Source: Couchioplanes caeruleus
GTDB lineage: Bacteria > Actinomycetota > Actinomycetes > Mycobacteriales > Micromonosporaceae
Reading direction: 5' to 3'
Length of the DNA: 64,000 bases
Assembly (NCBI RefSeq): GCF_003751945.1
Contig: NZ_RJKL01000001.1
Location: 2,604,001 to 2,668,000 of the forward strand
In this document: piece after piece, positions 52,428 to 61,498 of the stretch
How positions within the stretch are numbered: the stretch's first letter is position 1
Layout of the letters: the number at the start of each line of letters is the position of its first letter
The notes under the pieces: generated by a model
Database searches by the model: none
Told to the model about the DNA's origin: nothing
Seen by the model: the letters and a program-made list of their open reading frames with translations, nothing else
Translations under genes and position numbers: made by a program

Positions 52428-53216
52428 ATGACAGCGAGGCTGACCCGGCGCGCCGGCGCACTCACCCTGATCGTCGCCGCGGCGACGACCCTCGCCGGCT
52501 GTGACGGCGCGATCGGCGCCAAGCTCACCTACGACGACACGGAGAAGGTGAAGGTCACCGAGATCGTGGTGACGGGCGCCTCCGGAAACGTCCAGGTGAG
52601 GACCGCGGCGATCGGCGAGACCCACATCAAGCGCGTGGTCCGCGGCGGCACCAGCGATCCCGGGGTCTCGTACCGGCTCTCCGGCACCACGCTGACCGTG
52701 GACACGAGCTGCGGCGACGACTGCCACGCCTCGTACGAGATCGAGGCGCCCACCGGCGTCGCCGTCCGCGGCACCCTGCGCTCCGGCTACCTGGACCTGC
52801 TCGGGGTGGCGTCCGCCGACGTGAGCGTGACCTCCGGCGAGATCCGCATCGAGCAGGCCACCGGCGAGGTGAAGGCCAAAGCGACCTCGGGCAACATCGT
52901 CGCCAACGGTCTCGCCGGCCCGGCCACGCTGATCGCCACCTCCGGCAACATCGAGGCCGTGGAGTTGACCGGCGGCGGCGCGATCCGGGCGGAGGCCAGC
53001 TCGGGCAACGTCGACCTGCTCCTGCGCCAACCGGCGTCGGTGACCGCGGGGGCGACGAGCGGCAACGTCGACCTGGCGGTGCCGGCCGGCTCCTACCGGA
53101 TCGTGGAGCAGGTCGGCGCCGGAAACTTCGATTCCCAGGTCCGCTCCGACCCGAAGGCGACGCAGGTGCTCACCGTGCGCACGAGCAGCGGCAACGCAAC
53201 GATCAGGACCTCGTGA
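52428..53216 (+). CDS. DUF4097 (putative adhesin-like) lipoprotein
   Basis: A 262-residue protein with a lipoprotein signal (LTLIVAAATTLAGCDG). It then has about eight short beta-helix-like repeats rich in ASGNVQV, SGEIRIE, SGNIVAN, TSGNIEA, SSGNVDL and SGNATIRT, which is the DUF4097 pattern. Its role is unknown; similar proteins form surface beta helices. It converges with era, leaving 6 bp between stops. Confidence 0.85.
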   Translation: MTARLTRRAGALTLIVAAATTLAGCDGAIGAKLTYDDTEKVKVTEIVVTGASGNVQVRTAAIGETHIKRVVRGGTSDPGVSYRLSGTTLTVDTSCGDDCHASYEIEAPTGVAVRGTLRSGYLDLLGVASADVSVTSGEIRIEQATGEVKAKATSGNIVANGLAGPATLIATSGNIEAVELTGGGAIRAEASSGNVDLLLRQPASVTAGATSGNVDLAVPAGSYRIVEQVGAGNFDSQVRSDPKATQVLTVRTSSGNATIRTS

Positions 53217-53222
53217 CAGCCG

Positions 53223-54578
53223 TCAGAACCCGAGCCGGCGCAACTGCTTCGGGTCGCGCTGCCACTCCTTCGCGACGCGCACATGCAGGTCGAGATAGAT
53301 CTTGCGGCCCAGCAGCGCCTCGATCTCGGCGCGCGCCCGGGTGCCGACGTCCTTCAGCCGGGCGCCTCGCGTACCGATGACGATCGACTTCTGACTGTCG
53401 CGCTCGACGTACACATTCGCATAGATCTTGGTGGTCTGCCCCTCGACAAGCATCTCCTCGACGAGCACGGCGATCGAGTGCGGCAGCTCGTCGCGCACCC
53501 CCTCGAGCGCGGCCTCGCGGATCAACTCGCCGATGAGCACCTGTTCGGGCTCCTCGGTGAGCACATCGTCGGGATAGAGCGGAGGCGACTCCGGCAGATG
53601 TCCGACGATCACGTCGACCAGCGTCTCCACCTGGTGTCCGGAAACCGCGCTGACCGGCACGATGTCCGCGAAGTCGTAGAGCCGGCTCACCTCGAGCAGC
53701 CGCTCCGCGAGAACGGCCGGAGAAACCAGGTCGACCTTGGTGACGAGGGCGATGACCGTGGCCTTGAGCTCGGCGATCTCCGCGGAGATGAATCGGTCCC
53801 CGGCGCCCACCGGCTCGTCCGCCGGGAAGCACACGCCGATCACGTCGACCTCGCTCCACGTCTCCCGCACGAGATCGTTGAGCCGCTCGCCGAGCAGCGT
53901 GCGCGGCCGGTGCAGCCCCGGCGTGTCGACCAGGACGAGCTGGGCGTTCTCGCGATGCAGCACGCCCCGGATGACGTGCCGGGTGGTCTGCGGCTTGTTC
54001 GAGGTGATCGCGATCTTCTGCCCGATGATCGCGTTGGTCAGCGTCGACTTGCCGGCATTGGGCCGCCCGACGAAACAGGCAAAACCCGCGCGATACACGT
54101 CGTCCACCGGCCGGGTGGGGCGCGCGGCCTTGTGCCGATGCTTCTTCACCCCGGCTCCGGTACGGGCGTTCCCCGAACCCCCCACAGCCCGTGGCCCCGA
54201 GCTCAGGGCTTCCCCAGAGGCACCGCCACCTCCTCCGCGGCTGTCCCCCAGGCCTCCCCCAGCCCTCTTGCCGTCGGGACTCCCCTTTCCGGTCGGGCCG
54301 CCGCTTCCCCGGGCCGCCTTCCTGCCGCCCAGCTCGCCGTTTCCGACTCGACCCTTCTTTCCGGAGACATCAGCATTCTTCGCGCTCGAAGCGCTGCCCT
54401 GGGCGCTACGGGCATCCGCTTCCTGCCGGCCCGCCGCGCGACCACCCGCCTCCTGCCGGCCCGCCGCGCGACCACCCGCTTCCTGCTGCCGGCGCGCCGC
54501 GCGGCGCTCCTGGCGGCGCTGTTCGTTGCGCTCCCCCGGCGTGAGCCTGCGCTCGTCGCCGCCCCCCGACTCCGTCAC
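53223..54578 (-). CDS. era: GTPase Era with a long low-complexity N-terminal extension
   Basis: A 451-residue protein. The Era core starts at about residue 160: VYRAGFACFVGRPNAGKST (G1, 171-179), the G3 DTPG near 219, G4 TKVD near 277, and a C-terminal KH domain (LPHSIAVLVEEM, IVIGTRGARLKDVGTRARAEIE, LHVRVAKEWQRD). It acts in 16S rRNA maturation and 30S assembly. The first 160 residues are Arg/Gly/Ala-rich and include two 10-residue repeats (RQEAGGRAAG) encoded by 30-bp DNA repeats at 54421-54480. Most Era proteins are near 300 residues. The ATG overlaps the stop of the cytidine deaminase-like gene (ATGA). Confidence 0.95.
   Translation of the reverse strand: MTESGGGDERRLTPGERNEQRRQERRAARRQQEAGGRAAGRQEAGGRAAGRQEADARSAQGSASSAKNADVSGKKGRVGNGELGGRKAARGSGGPTGKGSPDGKRAGGGLGDSRGGGGGASGEALSSGPRAVGGSGNARTGAGVKKHRHKAARPTRPVDDVYRAGFACFVGRPNAGKSTLTNAIIGQKIAITSNKPQTTRHVIRGVLHRENAQLVLVDTPGLHRPRTLLGERLNDLVRETWSEVDVIGVCFPADEPVGAGDRFISAEIAELKATVIALVTKVDLVSPAVLAERLLEVSRLYDFADIVPVSAVSGHQVETLVDVIVGHLPESPPLYPDDVLTEEPEQVLIGELIREAALEGVRDELPHSIAVLVEEMLVEGQTTKIYANVYVERDSQKSIVIGTRGARLKDVGTRARAEIEALLGRKIYLDLHVRVAKEWQRDPKQLRRLGF
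54421..54480. repeat. 30-bp tandem repeat in the era extension
   Basis: Two copies of a 30-bp unit starting TCCTGCCGGCCCGCC (54421-54450 and 54451-54480) differ by a single base, and a partial copy follows. Confidence 0.88.
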
Positions 54579-54946
54579 TCCGTCACCGTGCCCAGCAGGA
54601 TGCCGTCCGGCGCCGCCACGTGGATGGGGGCGTCGTCGGCCAGGTCGCGCACCGCGTCGTGGCCCGCGCCGTCGAGCGTGGTCGACTCCGTCGCCACCGC
54701 CGCGGCCTCGATGGTGGTCGCGCCCGCCGCCACCGCCGAGGCCACCGCGAGTTGCAGGGCAGTCACCTTGAGGCTGGGCAGGGACACCGTCGCGGCGGCG
54801 TAGGTGCGGCCGTCCTGGTCGCGTACCGATGCTCCCTCGGTCGCGCCCACGCGGGCGCGGGCGCCGCGGGCCAGGGTGACCAGCTTGGCGTCCTCGGCGC
54901 TGAGCTCGGCGTCCGCGGTGCCGGCGGGAATGGTCTGATCAGGCAT
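54575..54946 (-). CDS. Cytidine deaminase-like protein lacking the catalytic motifs
   Basis: A 123-residue protein with the cytidine-deaminase-like fold (AKLVTLARGARARVGATEGASVRDQDGRTYAAATVSLPSLKVTALQLAVASAVAAGA). The catalytic HAE and zinc PCxxC motifs are missing; the equivalent positions read LQLA and a region without Cys. Such a protein lies between the CBS hemolysin gene and era in many actinobacteria. It may bind a nucleoside or act as a regulator. The gene overlaps its upstream neighbour by 8 bp and era by 4 bp. Confidence 0.75.
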   Translation of the reverse strand: MPDQTIPAGTADAELSAEDAKLVTLARGARARVGATEGASVRDQDGRTYAAATVSLPSLKVTALQLAVASAVAAGATTIEAAAVATESTTLDGAGHDAVRDLADDAPIHVAAPDGILLGTVTE

Positions 54947-56444
54947 CGGCGTGCTGTCTTTCCTCGGTCTCGGGGGCGTTCTCGTCGTCGGACTCGTCCG
55001 ACGGGGGTTCGACGCGGCGCACCAGCACCGAGTCGATGCGGTTGCGGCGGCCGGTGGTGCCCTCGGCGATCAGGTGCAGGCCGCCCACGTCGACGGTGGC
55101 GCCCGGGATGGGTACCCGCCCGAGCGTCTGGGCGAGCAGGCCGCCGACCGTCTCGACCTCATCGGCGGGCAGCTCGACGCCGAAGATCTCACCCAGGTCC
55201 TCGATCGGCAGGCGCGCGGTGACCCGGACCGCGCCGCCGTCGAGATGTTCGACCGGGGGACGTTCCACGTCGTACTCGTCGGTGATCTCGCCGACGATCT
55301 CCTCGAGGATGTCCTCGATGGTCACCAGGCCGGCCGTGCCGCCGTACTCGTCGACGACGATGACCAGGTGCATGCGGGCCGCCTGCATCTCCGACAGCAG
55401 GTCGTCCACCGGCTTCGATTCGGGCACGAACGTCGCGGGGCGCATCAGCTCGGCGACCGGCACCGCGGACGAGCCCGGGTCGCCGTTCTGCGTGCGGCGG
55501 ACCACGTCCTTCAGGTAGAGCACGCCCAGCACGTCGTCGACGCTGTCGCCGATGACCGGGATGCGGGAGAAACCGGAGCGCAGGAAGAGGAACAGCGCCT
55601 GCTGCAACGTCTTCGGCGCCTCGATCCACACCATCTCGGTCCGCGGCACCATCACCTCGCGGGCGATGGTGTCACCCAGCGCGAACACCGAGTGGATCAT
55701 TTCCCGCTCGCCGTGCTCGACGACACCTCGCTGCTCGGCCAGGTCGACCAGCTCCCGCAGCTCCACCTGGCTGCCGAACGGGCCCTCGGGGAACCCCTTG
55801 CCCGGCGTGACGGCGTTGCCGATGAGGATCAGCAGCGACGCCAGTGGATTGAAGACCCGCCCGATCCAGCGCACCAGCGGAGCGGTCGCCTTGCCGACGG
55901 CGTACGCGTGCTGCCGCCCGACCGTACGCGGCCCGACCCCGACCACGACGAAGCTGACCAGGGTCATCGCCCCGGCGGTGACGAGCGCGGACCGCCATCC
56001 CGCACCCCAGGTGTCGACCGCGACGAGGGCGACGAGCGTGGTAGCGGTCAGTTCGCAGAGCAGCCGCAGGAGCAGGAGCAGATTGAGGTGCCGCACGACG
56101 TCACCGGCGACGGCGGTCAGGGCGGCGGCGCCGCGCTGTCCCTCCCGCTCCATCTCGGCTGCCCGCGCCGGCGAGACGGTCCCGAGCGCGGCGTCGGTCA
56201 TGGACGCGAGGCCGGCGAGGAACACGAGCACGGCCGCATAGACGATGAGCTGAAGATCCGGCAGCCCGGCCGCACCCGCAGTGTCGGCCGCCGTCGCGAA
56301 CAGGGCGGAGGGGTCGGCGGCGGAGTGCAGCACCGACGCATCGGCCGCGGGCAGCACCGACGGATCGGCCGCGGGTGGCGGCGGGGCGGTCGCGGCGACT
56401 GGCGCGCTCAGGTGGGCCGCGGCGGCCAGTGAGGACGGCTCCAT
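54939..56444 (-). CDS. Hemolysin/CNNM family protein with CBS and CorC_HlyC domains
   Basis: A 501-residue protein. After an Ala/Pro-rich N-terminus comes the CNNM (DUF21) membrane domain with about four TM helices (LIVYAAVLVFLAGLASMTDAALG, LLLLLRLLCELTATTLVALVAV, TAGAMTLVSFVVVGVGPR, PLASLLILIGNAVTPG). It is followed by a paired CBS domain (MVPRTEMVWIEAPKTLQQAL, VADLMRPATFVP-type) and the C-terminal CorC domain (IPGATVDVGGLHLIAEG). Such proteins are linked to Mg/Co transport. It starts 5 bp after the ybeY stop. Confidence 0.9.
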   Translation of the reverse strand: MEPSSLAAAAHLSAPVAATAPPPPAADPSVLPAADASVLHSAADPSALFATAADTAGAAGLPDLQLIVYAAVLVFLAGLASMTDAALGTVSPARAAEMEREGQRGAAALTAVAGDVVRHLNLLLLLRLLCELTATTLVALVAVDTWGAGWRSALVTAGAMTLVSFVVVGVGPRTVGRQHAYAVGKATAPLVRWIGRVFNPLASLLILIGNAVTPGKGFPEGPFGSQVELRELVDLAEQRGVVEHGEREMIHSVFALGDTIAREVMVPRTEMVWIEAPKTLQQALFLFLRSGFSRIPVIGDSVDDVLGVLYLKDVVRRTQNGDPGSSAVPVAELMRPATFVPESKPVDDLLSEMQAARMHLVIVVDEYGGTAGLVTIEDILEEIVGEITDEYDVERPPVEHLDGGAVRVTARLPIEDLGEIFGVELPADEVETVGGLLAQTLGRVPIPGATVDVGGLHLIAEGTTGRRNRIDSVLVRRVEPPSDESDDENAPETEERQHADA

Positions 56445-56449
56445 CGGGA

Positions 56450-56920
56450 TCAGCCGGTCCGCCGCCCGGAGCGCCAGCTCTGCAGCAACCGGGCCTGCAG
56501 GGCGAACATCTCACGCTCCTCGTCGGGTTCGGCGTGGTCATACCCGAGCAGGTGCAGCACGCCGTGCACGGTGAGCAGGTGCAACTCGTCCGCGGGCGTG
56601 TGCCCCGCGGCGGCGGCCTGTTTCGCCGCCACCTCCGGCGCCAGCACGATGTCGCCGAGCAGGGCCGGCTCGCCCGTACCCGCCTCGCCGGGGCCGTGGT
56701 CGACGCTGCCCTCGTCCATCGGGAAGGCCAGGACGTCGGTGGGGCCGTCGCTACCCATCCAGCGATGGTTGAGCTCGGTCATGTAGTCGATGTCGACGAG
56801 CAGGATCGACAGCTCGGCGAGCGGGTTGACCCCCATCTCCTCGAGCGCGTGCCGGGCCACCGCGAGAATCGCGTCGGTGTCGACCTCGACTCCCGACTCG
56901 TTGGCGATCTCGATGGACAT
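56450..56920 (-). CDS. ybeY: Endoribonuclease YbeY (rRNA maturation factor)
   Basis: A 156-residue protein. The zinc motif is [16 protein letters not shown] (HxxxHxxxxxH), with the conserved [20 protein letters not shown] and [10 protein letters not shown]. It processes the 16S rRNA 3' end together with Era-type factors, and the gene lies between phoH and the CBS gene in the order found across bacteria. Start chosen at MSIEIANES; there is no strong SD, so translation may depend on phoH. Confidence 0.95.
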   Translation of the reverse strand: MSIEIANESGVEVDTDAILAVARHALEEMGVNPLAELSILLVDIDYMTELNHRWMGSDGPTDVLAFPMDEGSVDHGPGEAGTGEPALLGDIVLAPEVAAKQAAAAGHTPADELHLLTVHGVLHLLGYDHAEPDEEREMFALQARLLQSWRSGRRTG

Positions 56921-57079
56921 GTGGTGCGTTACCCCTGGTCTCGAATCGGTACGGCCCCGCCGGTCCGGCGGGCGCCGCTCTTTCCCGTGCTGATCGTCCA
57001 CTTGCCTTGCCGAAGGTGAGCGGCGGGTGGCCGCCCCGCCCTGGGCCGCCTCGGCCGTCCCGGTCGGTGCATCGGTGGC

Positions 57080-58138
57080 TCAGCGCCGCCGTCGGCCGCC
57101 ACCGGCGGCGCGTTCCTGCACCGCCCGGACGGACTGCTGAGTGGTCTGCTGCTCCTGCTCGGCGTCGTAGCGTGCGTACGCATCGACGATCTCCGCGACG
57201 AGCCGGTGCCGGACCACGTCGGAGCTGGACAACTCGGCGAAGTGCACATCCTCGACACCCTGCAGGATCTCCCGGACGACCCGTAGCCCGCTGGTGGTGC
57301 CCCCGGGCAGGTCGACCTGGGTGACGTCGCCGGTCACCACGATCTTGGCACCGAACCCGAGCCGGGTGAGGAACATCTTCATCTGCTCGGGCGTCGTGTT
57401 CTGCGCCTCGTCGAGGATGATGAAGGCGTCGTTGAGCGTACGTCCGCGCATGTAGGCCAGGGGCGCGACCTCGATGGTCCCCGCCTGCATGAGCCGCGGG
57501 ATGGTCTCGGGGTCGAGCATGTCGTGCAGGGCGTCGTACAGCGGGCGCAGGTACGGGTCGATCTTCTCGTTGAGCGTGCCGGGCAGGAAGCCGAGGCGCT
57601 CGCCGGCCTCGACCGCCGGGCGGGTGAGGATGATCCGGTTGATCTGCTTCGCCTGCAGCGCCTGCACGGCCTTGGCCATCGCGAGGTACGTCTTGCCGGT
57701 GCCGGCCGGGCCGATGCCGAACACGATCGTGTTCTCGTCGATGGCGTCGACATACCGCTTCTGGCCGAGCGTCTTCGGGCGGATGGTGCGCCCGCGCCGG
57801 GACAGGATGTTGAGCGTCAGCACGTCGGCCGGGCGCTCGGTGGTGTTCTGCTCCAGCATGGCGACGGTACGCCGAACCGCGTCGACGGTGAGCGTCTCGC
57901 CCTTCTCGATGAGCTCGATGAGCTCGGAGAAGAGCCGCTCGGCGGTGGCGTTGTCGGCCGGGGCGCCGGTGATGGTGATCTCGTTGCCGCGGACGTGCAC
58001 ATCGCTGGCGAGGGTGCGCTCGACGAGCCGCAGGATCTCGTCCTTCGGGCCGAGCAGGTTCACCATGATCTTCGGGTCAGAGACCGAGATCCTGGTCTGC
58101 ACCCGAGCGGCAGCGCTGCTGTGTTCGGTGCCGGTCAT
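57080..58138 (-). CDS. phoH: PhoH-like ATPase
   Basis: A 352-residue protein starting MTGTEHSS; an upstream ATG at 58180 is possible. The N-terminal domain is KH-like (KIMVNLLGPKDEILRLVERTL). The ATPase core has RPKTLGQKRYVDAI, Walker A FGIGPAGTGKTYLAMAKAV, LTRPAVEAGERLGFLPGTL, Walker B IILDEAQNTTPEQMKMFLTRLG and VVTGDVTQVDLP. It belongs to the family with roles in RNA metabolism and lies upstream of ybeY and era. Confidence 0.95.
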   Translation of the reverse strand: MTGTEHSSAAARVQTRISVSDPKIMVNLLGPKDEILRLVERTLASDVHVRGNEITITGAPADNATAERLFSELIELIEKGETLTVDAVRRTVAMLEQNTTERPADVLTLNILSRRGRTIRPKTLGQKRYVDAIDENTIVFGIGPAGTGKTYLAMAKAVQALQAKQINRIILTRPAVEAGERLGFLPGTLNEKIDPYLRPLYDALHDMLDPETIPRLMQAGTIEVAPLAYMRGRTLNDAFIILDEAQNTTPEQMKMFLTRLGFGAKIVVTGDVTQVDLPGGTTSGLRVVREILQGVEDVHFAELSSSDVVRHRLVAEIVDAYARYDAEQEQQTTQQSVRAVQERAAGGGRRRR

Positions 58139-58532
58139 AGGGGCGGCCGTACGGCCTACGCCACCTGCTCTCTTTCTCATCACCGCCGTTGGCCCGGCGG
58201 CGTGTGCAAGGATCGTGCCATCGTATCCGTTCGGGAGCGGCCCCGCCGAGGCCATTATCGGCCGTTTCAGGACGCTGCCCGCTGGGGGCCTCCCGCCCGC
58301 CGCTGAGGGTTCACCCGGCCGTCGTGCACGAGCCGCCCCCGCCGGCGTGACCCGGCCGGCAACCGCTGGGCCCAGCCGGACTCTCAGGCGAAAAGCGCTA
58401 TCTCCACCCGAAAGACACTTTCCGGCCAAAAGGCGGAGCGCGACCGCGAGGACGATGCGCGGCAACGCGACGCGGGACGGAGACGATCCAGGACGGCGCA
58501 CGGAGGGTGGACTCTGCGTGAGGGGCGAGCGG
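58139..58532. other. Upstream region of phoH and downstream of the beta-lactamase-like gene, no gene seen
   Basis: The stretch is GC-rich with no frame carrying an SD. Both flanking genes run leftward, so it is the end of the beta-lactamase-like transcript plus the phoH promoter region. Confidence 0.5.
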
Positions 58533-59924
58533 TCAGCCCTCCGACACCGGCACGCCCTCGAAGGTCTCCTGAAGGCGGGTGAACCGGTAGGTGGCCCAGT
58601 GCATCCGCACGACCGTCCCCTCGGCGTCCCGGGTCAGCCGCAGCAACTCGCCGGCCTCCCTGCCCGACACTGTGCGCAGCATGTCCGGCTGGTCGGGGAT
58701 CGGGCGGAAGATCGACGGCGGCCGGTCGGCCGGGGCGTCCGCAGCGCGCGACTGCAGGGCGCCGTCGTGCCAGCTGAAGATGTGGGGAAAGCCCTCACCC
58801 CACCAGGGGCCCAGGATGCTGCGGTACTGCGGTGGGGCCGCCGCGCCCGGGGACCAGGGGCGGATGTCGGCCGGGTCGGCGTCGACCGCGATGGTCAGGA
58901 GCTCGTGGACCAGGTCGTTGATCTCTGTCGCCGTACCCGAGGAGGCGAGGACCGCCGCGCCGAGTGCGCCCGGGTTTCCCTCGCCGCCGCGGCGGCCGTA
59001 GACGCCCGCCAGGAAGCCCGGCATGGCGCCGTCGTGACCGACGTGCGTCACGCGGCCACCCTGCGGCACCAGGATCAGGCCGAGGCCGAAGCCGGCGGTC
59101 CACAGCGTCTCGTCGGTGGTGGTGCGCGGCCAGCGCATCTCGTCGAGGGTGGCCGGCGCCAGCACGCGGGCGTCCGGGTCGACGAGCTCGGGCGAGGCGA
59201 GGAACGCCGCCCAGCGGGCCATGTCGGTGGCCGTGCTCCAGAGCTGAGCCGCCGGGGACACACCGCCGAGATGCAGCCGGGGCTCGGGGCGCGCGGCGTC
59301 GGAGTACGCGTCGACGAGGTAGCCGACCGCCGCCTCGGCGGTGGGGTCGACCGTGGTGGCGGTGAGGCCGAGCGGGTCGAGGATGCGTTCCCGCAGCACC
59401 GAGGCCCAGGTGCCGCCGCGGAGCCGGGCCACCAGTTGACCGAGGACGGCGAGGCCGAGGTTGGAGTAGTGGTAGCGGCGGTGGGCCGGCAGCACCTGCT
59501 CGGCCCGCGCCAGGTCGGCGAGCAGCCGGCGGTCGTCGGGGGCGGTCAGCACGTCCCAGACGTCGCCGTAGGGCTCGCGCTGGTAGCCCGCCGTGTGCGA
59601 CAGCAGGCTGCGGATCGTCGCCGTGCCGTGGGCCGGGACGTCGAGGTGGGCGGAGACCGGGTCGTCGAGGTCGAGCAGACCGTCGTCACGGGCCTGGAGC
59701 ACCAGTACGGCGGTGAGCGTCTTGGTCACCGAGCCGATGCGGAAGCGGGTGCCGGCGTCGAGCGGGCGTTGCGGATCGCCGGACGTCCCGACGGTGCAGG
59801 TCCAGGGCTCGCGGTCGGCCCGGTGCAGCGCGACCGAGAGCGCCGGGACGCGGGCGTCCGCCTGGACCTTGCGGACGGCTCGCTCGAGGCGCCGGCGGGC
59901 GTTCGTCAGTCGTTCTGGCTCCAC
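58533..59924 (-). CDS. Serine hydrolase of the beta-lactamase (class C)/PBP4-type family
   Basis: A 463-residue protein. The SxxK motif is GSVTKTLTAVL, the YxN motif is HYSNLGLAVLG, and the third motif region reads HVGHDGAMPGFLAGVYG (His-Gly-type, as in esterase-like members). No signal peptide is visible, so it is probably cytoplasmic. Members act as D-aminopeptidases, esterases or beta-lactamases; the exact substrate is unknown. The C-terminal 130 residues form a separate small domain. Confidence 0.88.
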   Translation of the reverse strand: MEPERLTNARRRLERAVRKVQADARVPALSVALHRADREPWTCTVGTSGDPQRPLDAGTRFRIGSVTKTLTAVLVLQARDDGLLDLDDPVSAHLDVPAHGTATIRSLLSHTAGYQREPYGDVWDVLTAPDDRRLLADLARAEQVLPAHRRYHYSNLGLAVLGQLVARLRGGTWASVLRERILDPLGLTATTVDPTAEAAVGYLVDAYSDAARPEPRLHLGGVSPAAQLWSTATDMARWAAFLASPELVDPDARVLAPATLDEMRWPRTTTDETLWTAGFGLGLILVPQGGRVTHVGHDGAMPGFLAGVYGRRGGEGNPGALGAAVLASSGTATEINDLVHELLTIAVDADPADIRPWSPGAAAPPQYRSILGPWWGEGFPHIFSWHDGALQSRAADAPADRPPSIFRPIPDQPDMLRTVSGREAGELLRLTRDAEGTVVRMHWATYRFTRLQETFEGVPVSEG

Positions 59925-59960
59925 GACGAAGATCCTAGAGCCGAGGTGTGACAGCCGGGC

Positions 59961-60407
59961 TCAGCCGATGCGGGTGATGGTCAGGTCGAGGCCCTCCTCC
60001 GGATCGTTGGTCCAGGTGACGGTGTAGCCGGGCCACTCGCCCGCGAGGCGCCCGTCGTCGGGCACGGTGGAGTACATCCGGTCGGTCAGGGCGCCCGGCA
60101 TCTGGAGCGTCTCCATCACGCAGGTCATGGCCTGCTCGTGGAGGCCCGCGATGGTGGTCTTCCCATAGCCGTCGACGGTCAGCTTGCGGTTCTTGTCGGA
60201 GAGCTTGAGGCCCTGCTTGGCGGGATCGCACTTGTCGATCACGGTCAGCATCGGGTCGGCCTCGGAGGCGGCGACCGGCGCGGGGTCGTCGCCCTCGCCG
60301 TTGAGCAGCATCTTGGGCACGAGGACGACGCCGACCGCGACGATGAGGACGGCGAGGAACACCCACAGGATCGGACTTCGTTTGCGCGTATGGCGGTGCT
60401 GGGTCAT
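59961..60407 (-). CDS. Membrane-anchored protein of unknown function
   Basis: A 148-residue protein with a basic N-terminus (MTQHRHTRKRSP), one TM helix (ILWVFLAVLIVAVGVVLVPKML), and an outer domain of about 100 residues with two cysteines (IDKCDPAKQG and MTCVMETLQ). No match to a family that I recognise. It may be expressed with the neighbouring serine hydrolase gene, which starts 36 bp downstream. Confidence 0.6.
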   Translation of the reverse strand: MTQHRHTRKRSPILWVFLAVLIVAVGVVLVPKMLLNGEGDDPAPVAASEADPMLTVIDKCDPAKQGLKLSDKNRKLTVDGYGKTTIAGLHEQAMTCVMETLQMPGALTDRMYSTVPDDGRLAGEWPGYTVTWTNDPEEGLDLTITRIG

Positions 60408-60555
60408 GACACGTCCTAGAGCGTCGAGGGGGAGGGATCAACGCGAGGACGAAGTTTCCTCCGCGTCACGAACCGGGACAACGATCGTGACTCGAACTCG
60501 GCCGAACGGACGAGTCGATATTGGAAGAAAGGCCTACCCGACCCCCCAGCGCGCG

Positions 60556-61425
60556 CTACCGCAGATCTTGCAGGGCCTCCCGCAGCAGACCGGGCGTCTC
60601 GTCCGGTGGCGCCGCATCGATGAACAGCCGGCCCATCGCCGCCGCGTAGTGGTCGACCTCTTCGCGCTTGTCCAGGTAGATGCCGCTGGTCAGGTGTTCG
60701 ATGTAGACCACATCGGGAAGGTTCTGGTGAGGAAAGCGCAGGATGGTGAACGCGCCGCCCGCCGCGGCATGGCCGCCGGAGCGGAAGGGAATCACCTGGA
60801 GCCGGATGTGCGGGTAGGTGGACATCTCCAGCAGATACTCGACCTGCTCCCGCAGGACCGCCCGGCCGCCGATCGGGCGCTTGAGCACCGCTTCGTCGAT
60901 CACTGCCCAGAGGCGTGGCGGGTTCTCCCGGGCCAGGAGGCGCTTGCGGGCCATGCGCAGGTCGGCACGGCGGTCGATCTCCTCCGCGGAGGCGGTGGCG
61001 TGGCCCAGCAGGATGACGGCGCGGGCGTAGGCATCGGTCTGCAGCAGGCCCGGCACGAACTGGATCTCGTACGAACGGATCAGCTCGGCAGCCTGCTCCA
61101 GGTCCAGATAGTTCTGGAACCAGGTGGCCAGCACGTCGCCGTACGAGTGCCACCAGCCGGGCGAATTGGCCTCGCGGGCGAGGGCGACCAGCCGTTGGTG
61201 CTCGCCGGAGTCCGTCACGCCGTACAGGGTGAGCAGGTCGGTGACGTCGCGCTCTTTGAACGCGACGCGGCCGAGCTCCATCCGGCTGATCTTCGACTCG
61301 GAACCGCGGATCTCATAGCCCGCGCGTTCGCGGGAGATCCCGGCCGCGAGCCGTAGGCTGCGCAGGCGCGCGCCGAGCTGGAGCCGGCGAACCGTCGGCC
61401 CGCCGTTCTGCTCGGTGGCGCTCAT
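60556..61425 (-). CDS. XRE-family regulator with DUF5753 domain
   Basis: ATG 61425 (MSATEQNGGPTVRRLQLG) is used; the frame goes 27 nt further upstream. The 289-residue protein has a helix-turn-helix (LGARLRSLRLAAGISRERAGYEIRGSESKISRMELGRV) and a DUF5753 domain with IRSYEIQFVPGLLQTDAYARAVI, ADLRMARKRLL, LREQVEYLLEM, FRSGGHAAAGGAFTILRFP and VVYIEHLTSGIYLD. This family is abundant in actinomycetes and usually has a DUF397 partner gene, which is not present here. Confidence 0.92.
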   Translation of the reverse strand: MSATEQNGGPTVRRLQLGARLRSLRLAAGISRERAGYEIRGSESKISRMELGRVAFKERDVTDLLTLYGVTDSGEHQRLVALAREANSPGWWHSYGDVLATWFQNYLDLEQAAELIRSYEIQFVPGLLQTDAYARAVILLGHATASAEEIDRRADLRMARKRLLARENPPRLWAVIDEAVLKRPIGGRAVLREQVEYLLEMSTYPHIRLQVIPFRSGGHAAAGGAFTILRFPHQNLPDVVYIEHLTSGIYLDKREEVDHYAAAMGRLFIDAAPPDETPGLLREALQDLR

Positions 61426-61498
61426 CGTCGCGACAGCATAGACCCACCCCATGACGAAAGGGGCGGCCCACCGGCCACCCCATCTCGCCGTCCCGAGC

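Noticed and set aside
61460..61481. GGGGCGGCC/GGCCACCCC hairpin beyond the COG4315 gene
   Set aside because: A bulged short stem; it may be a terminator but the support is too weak to list.
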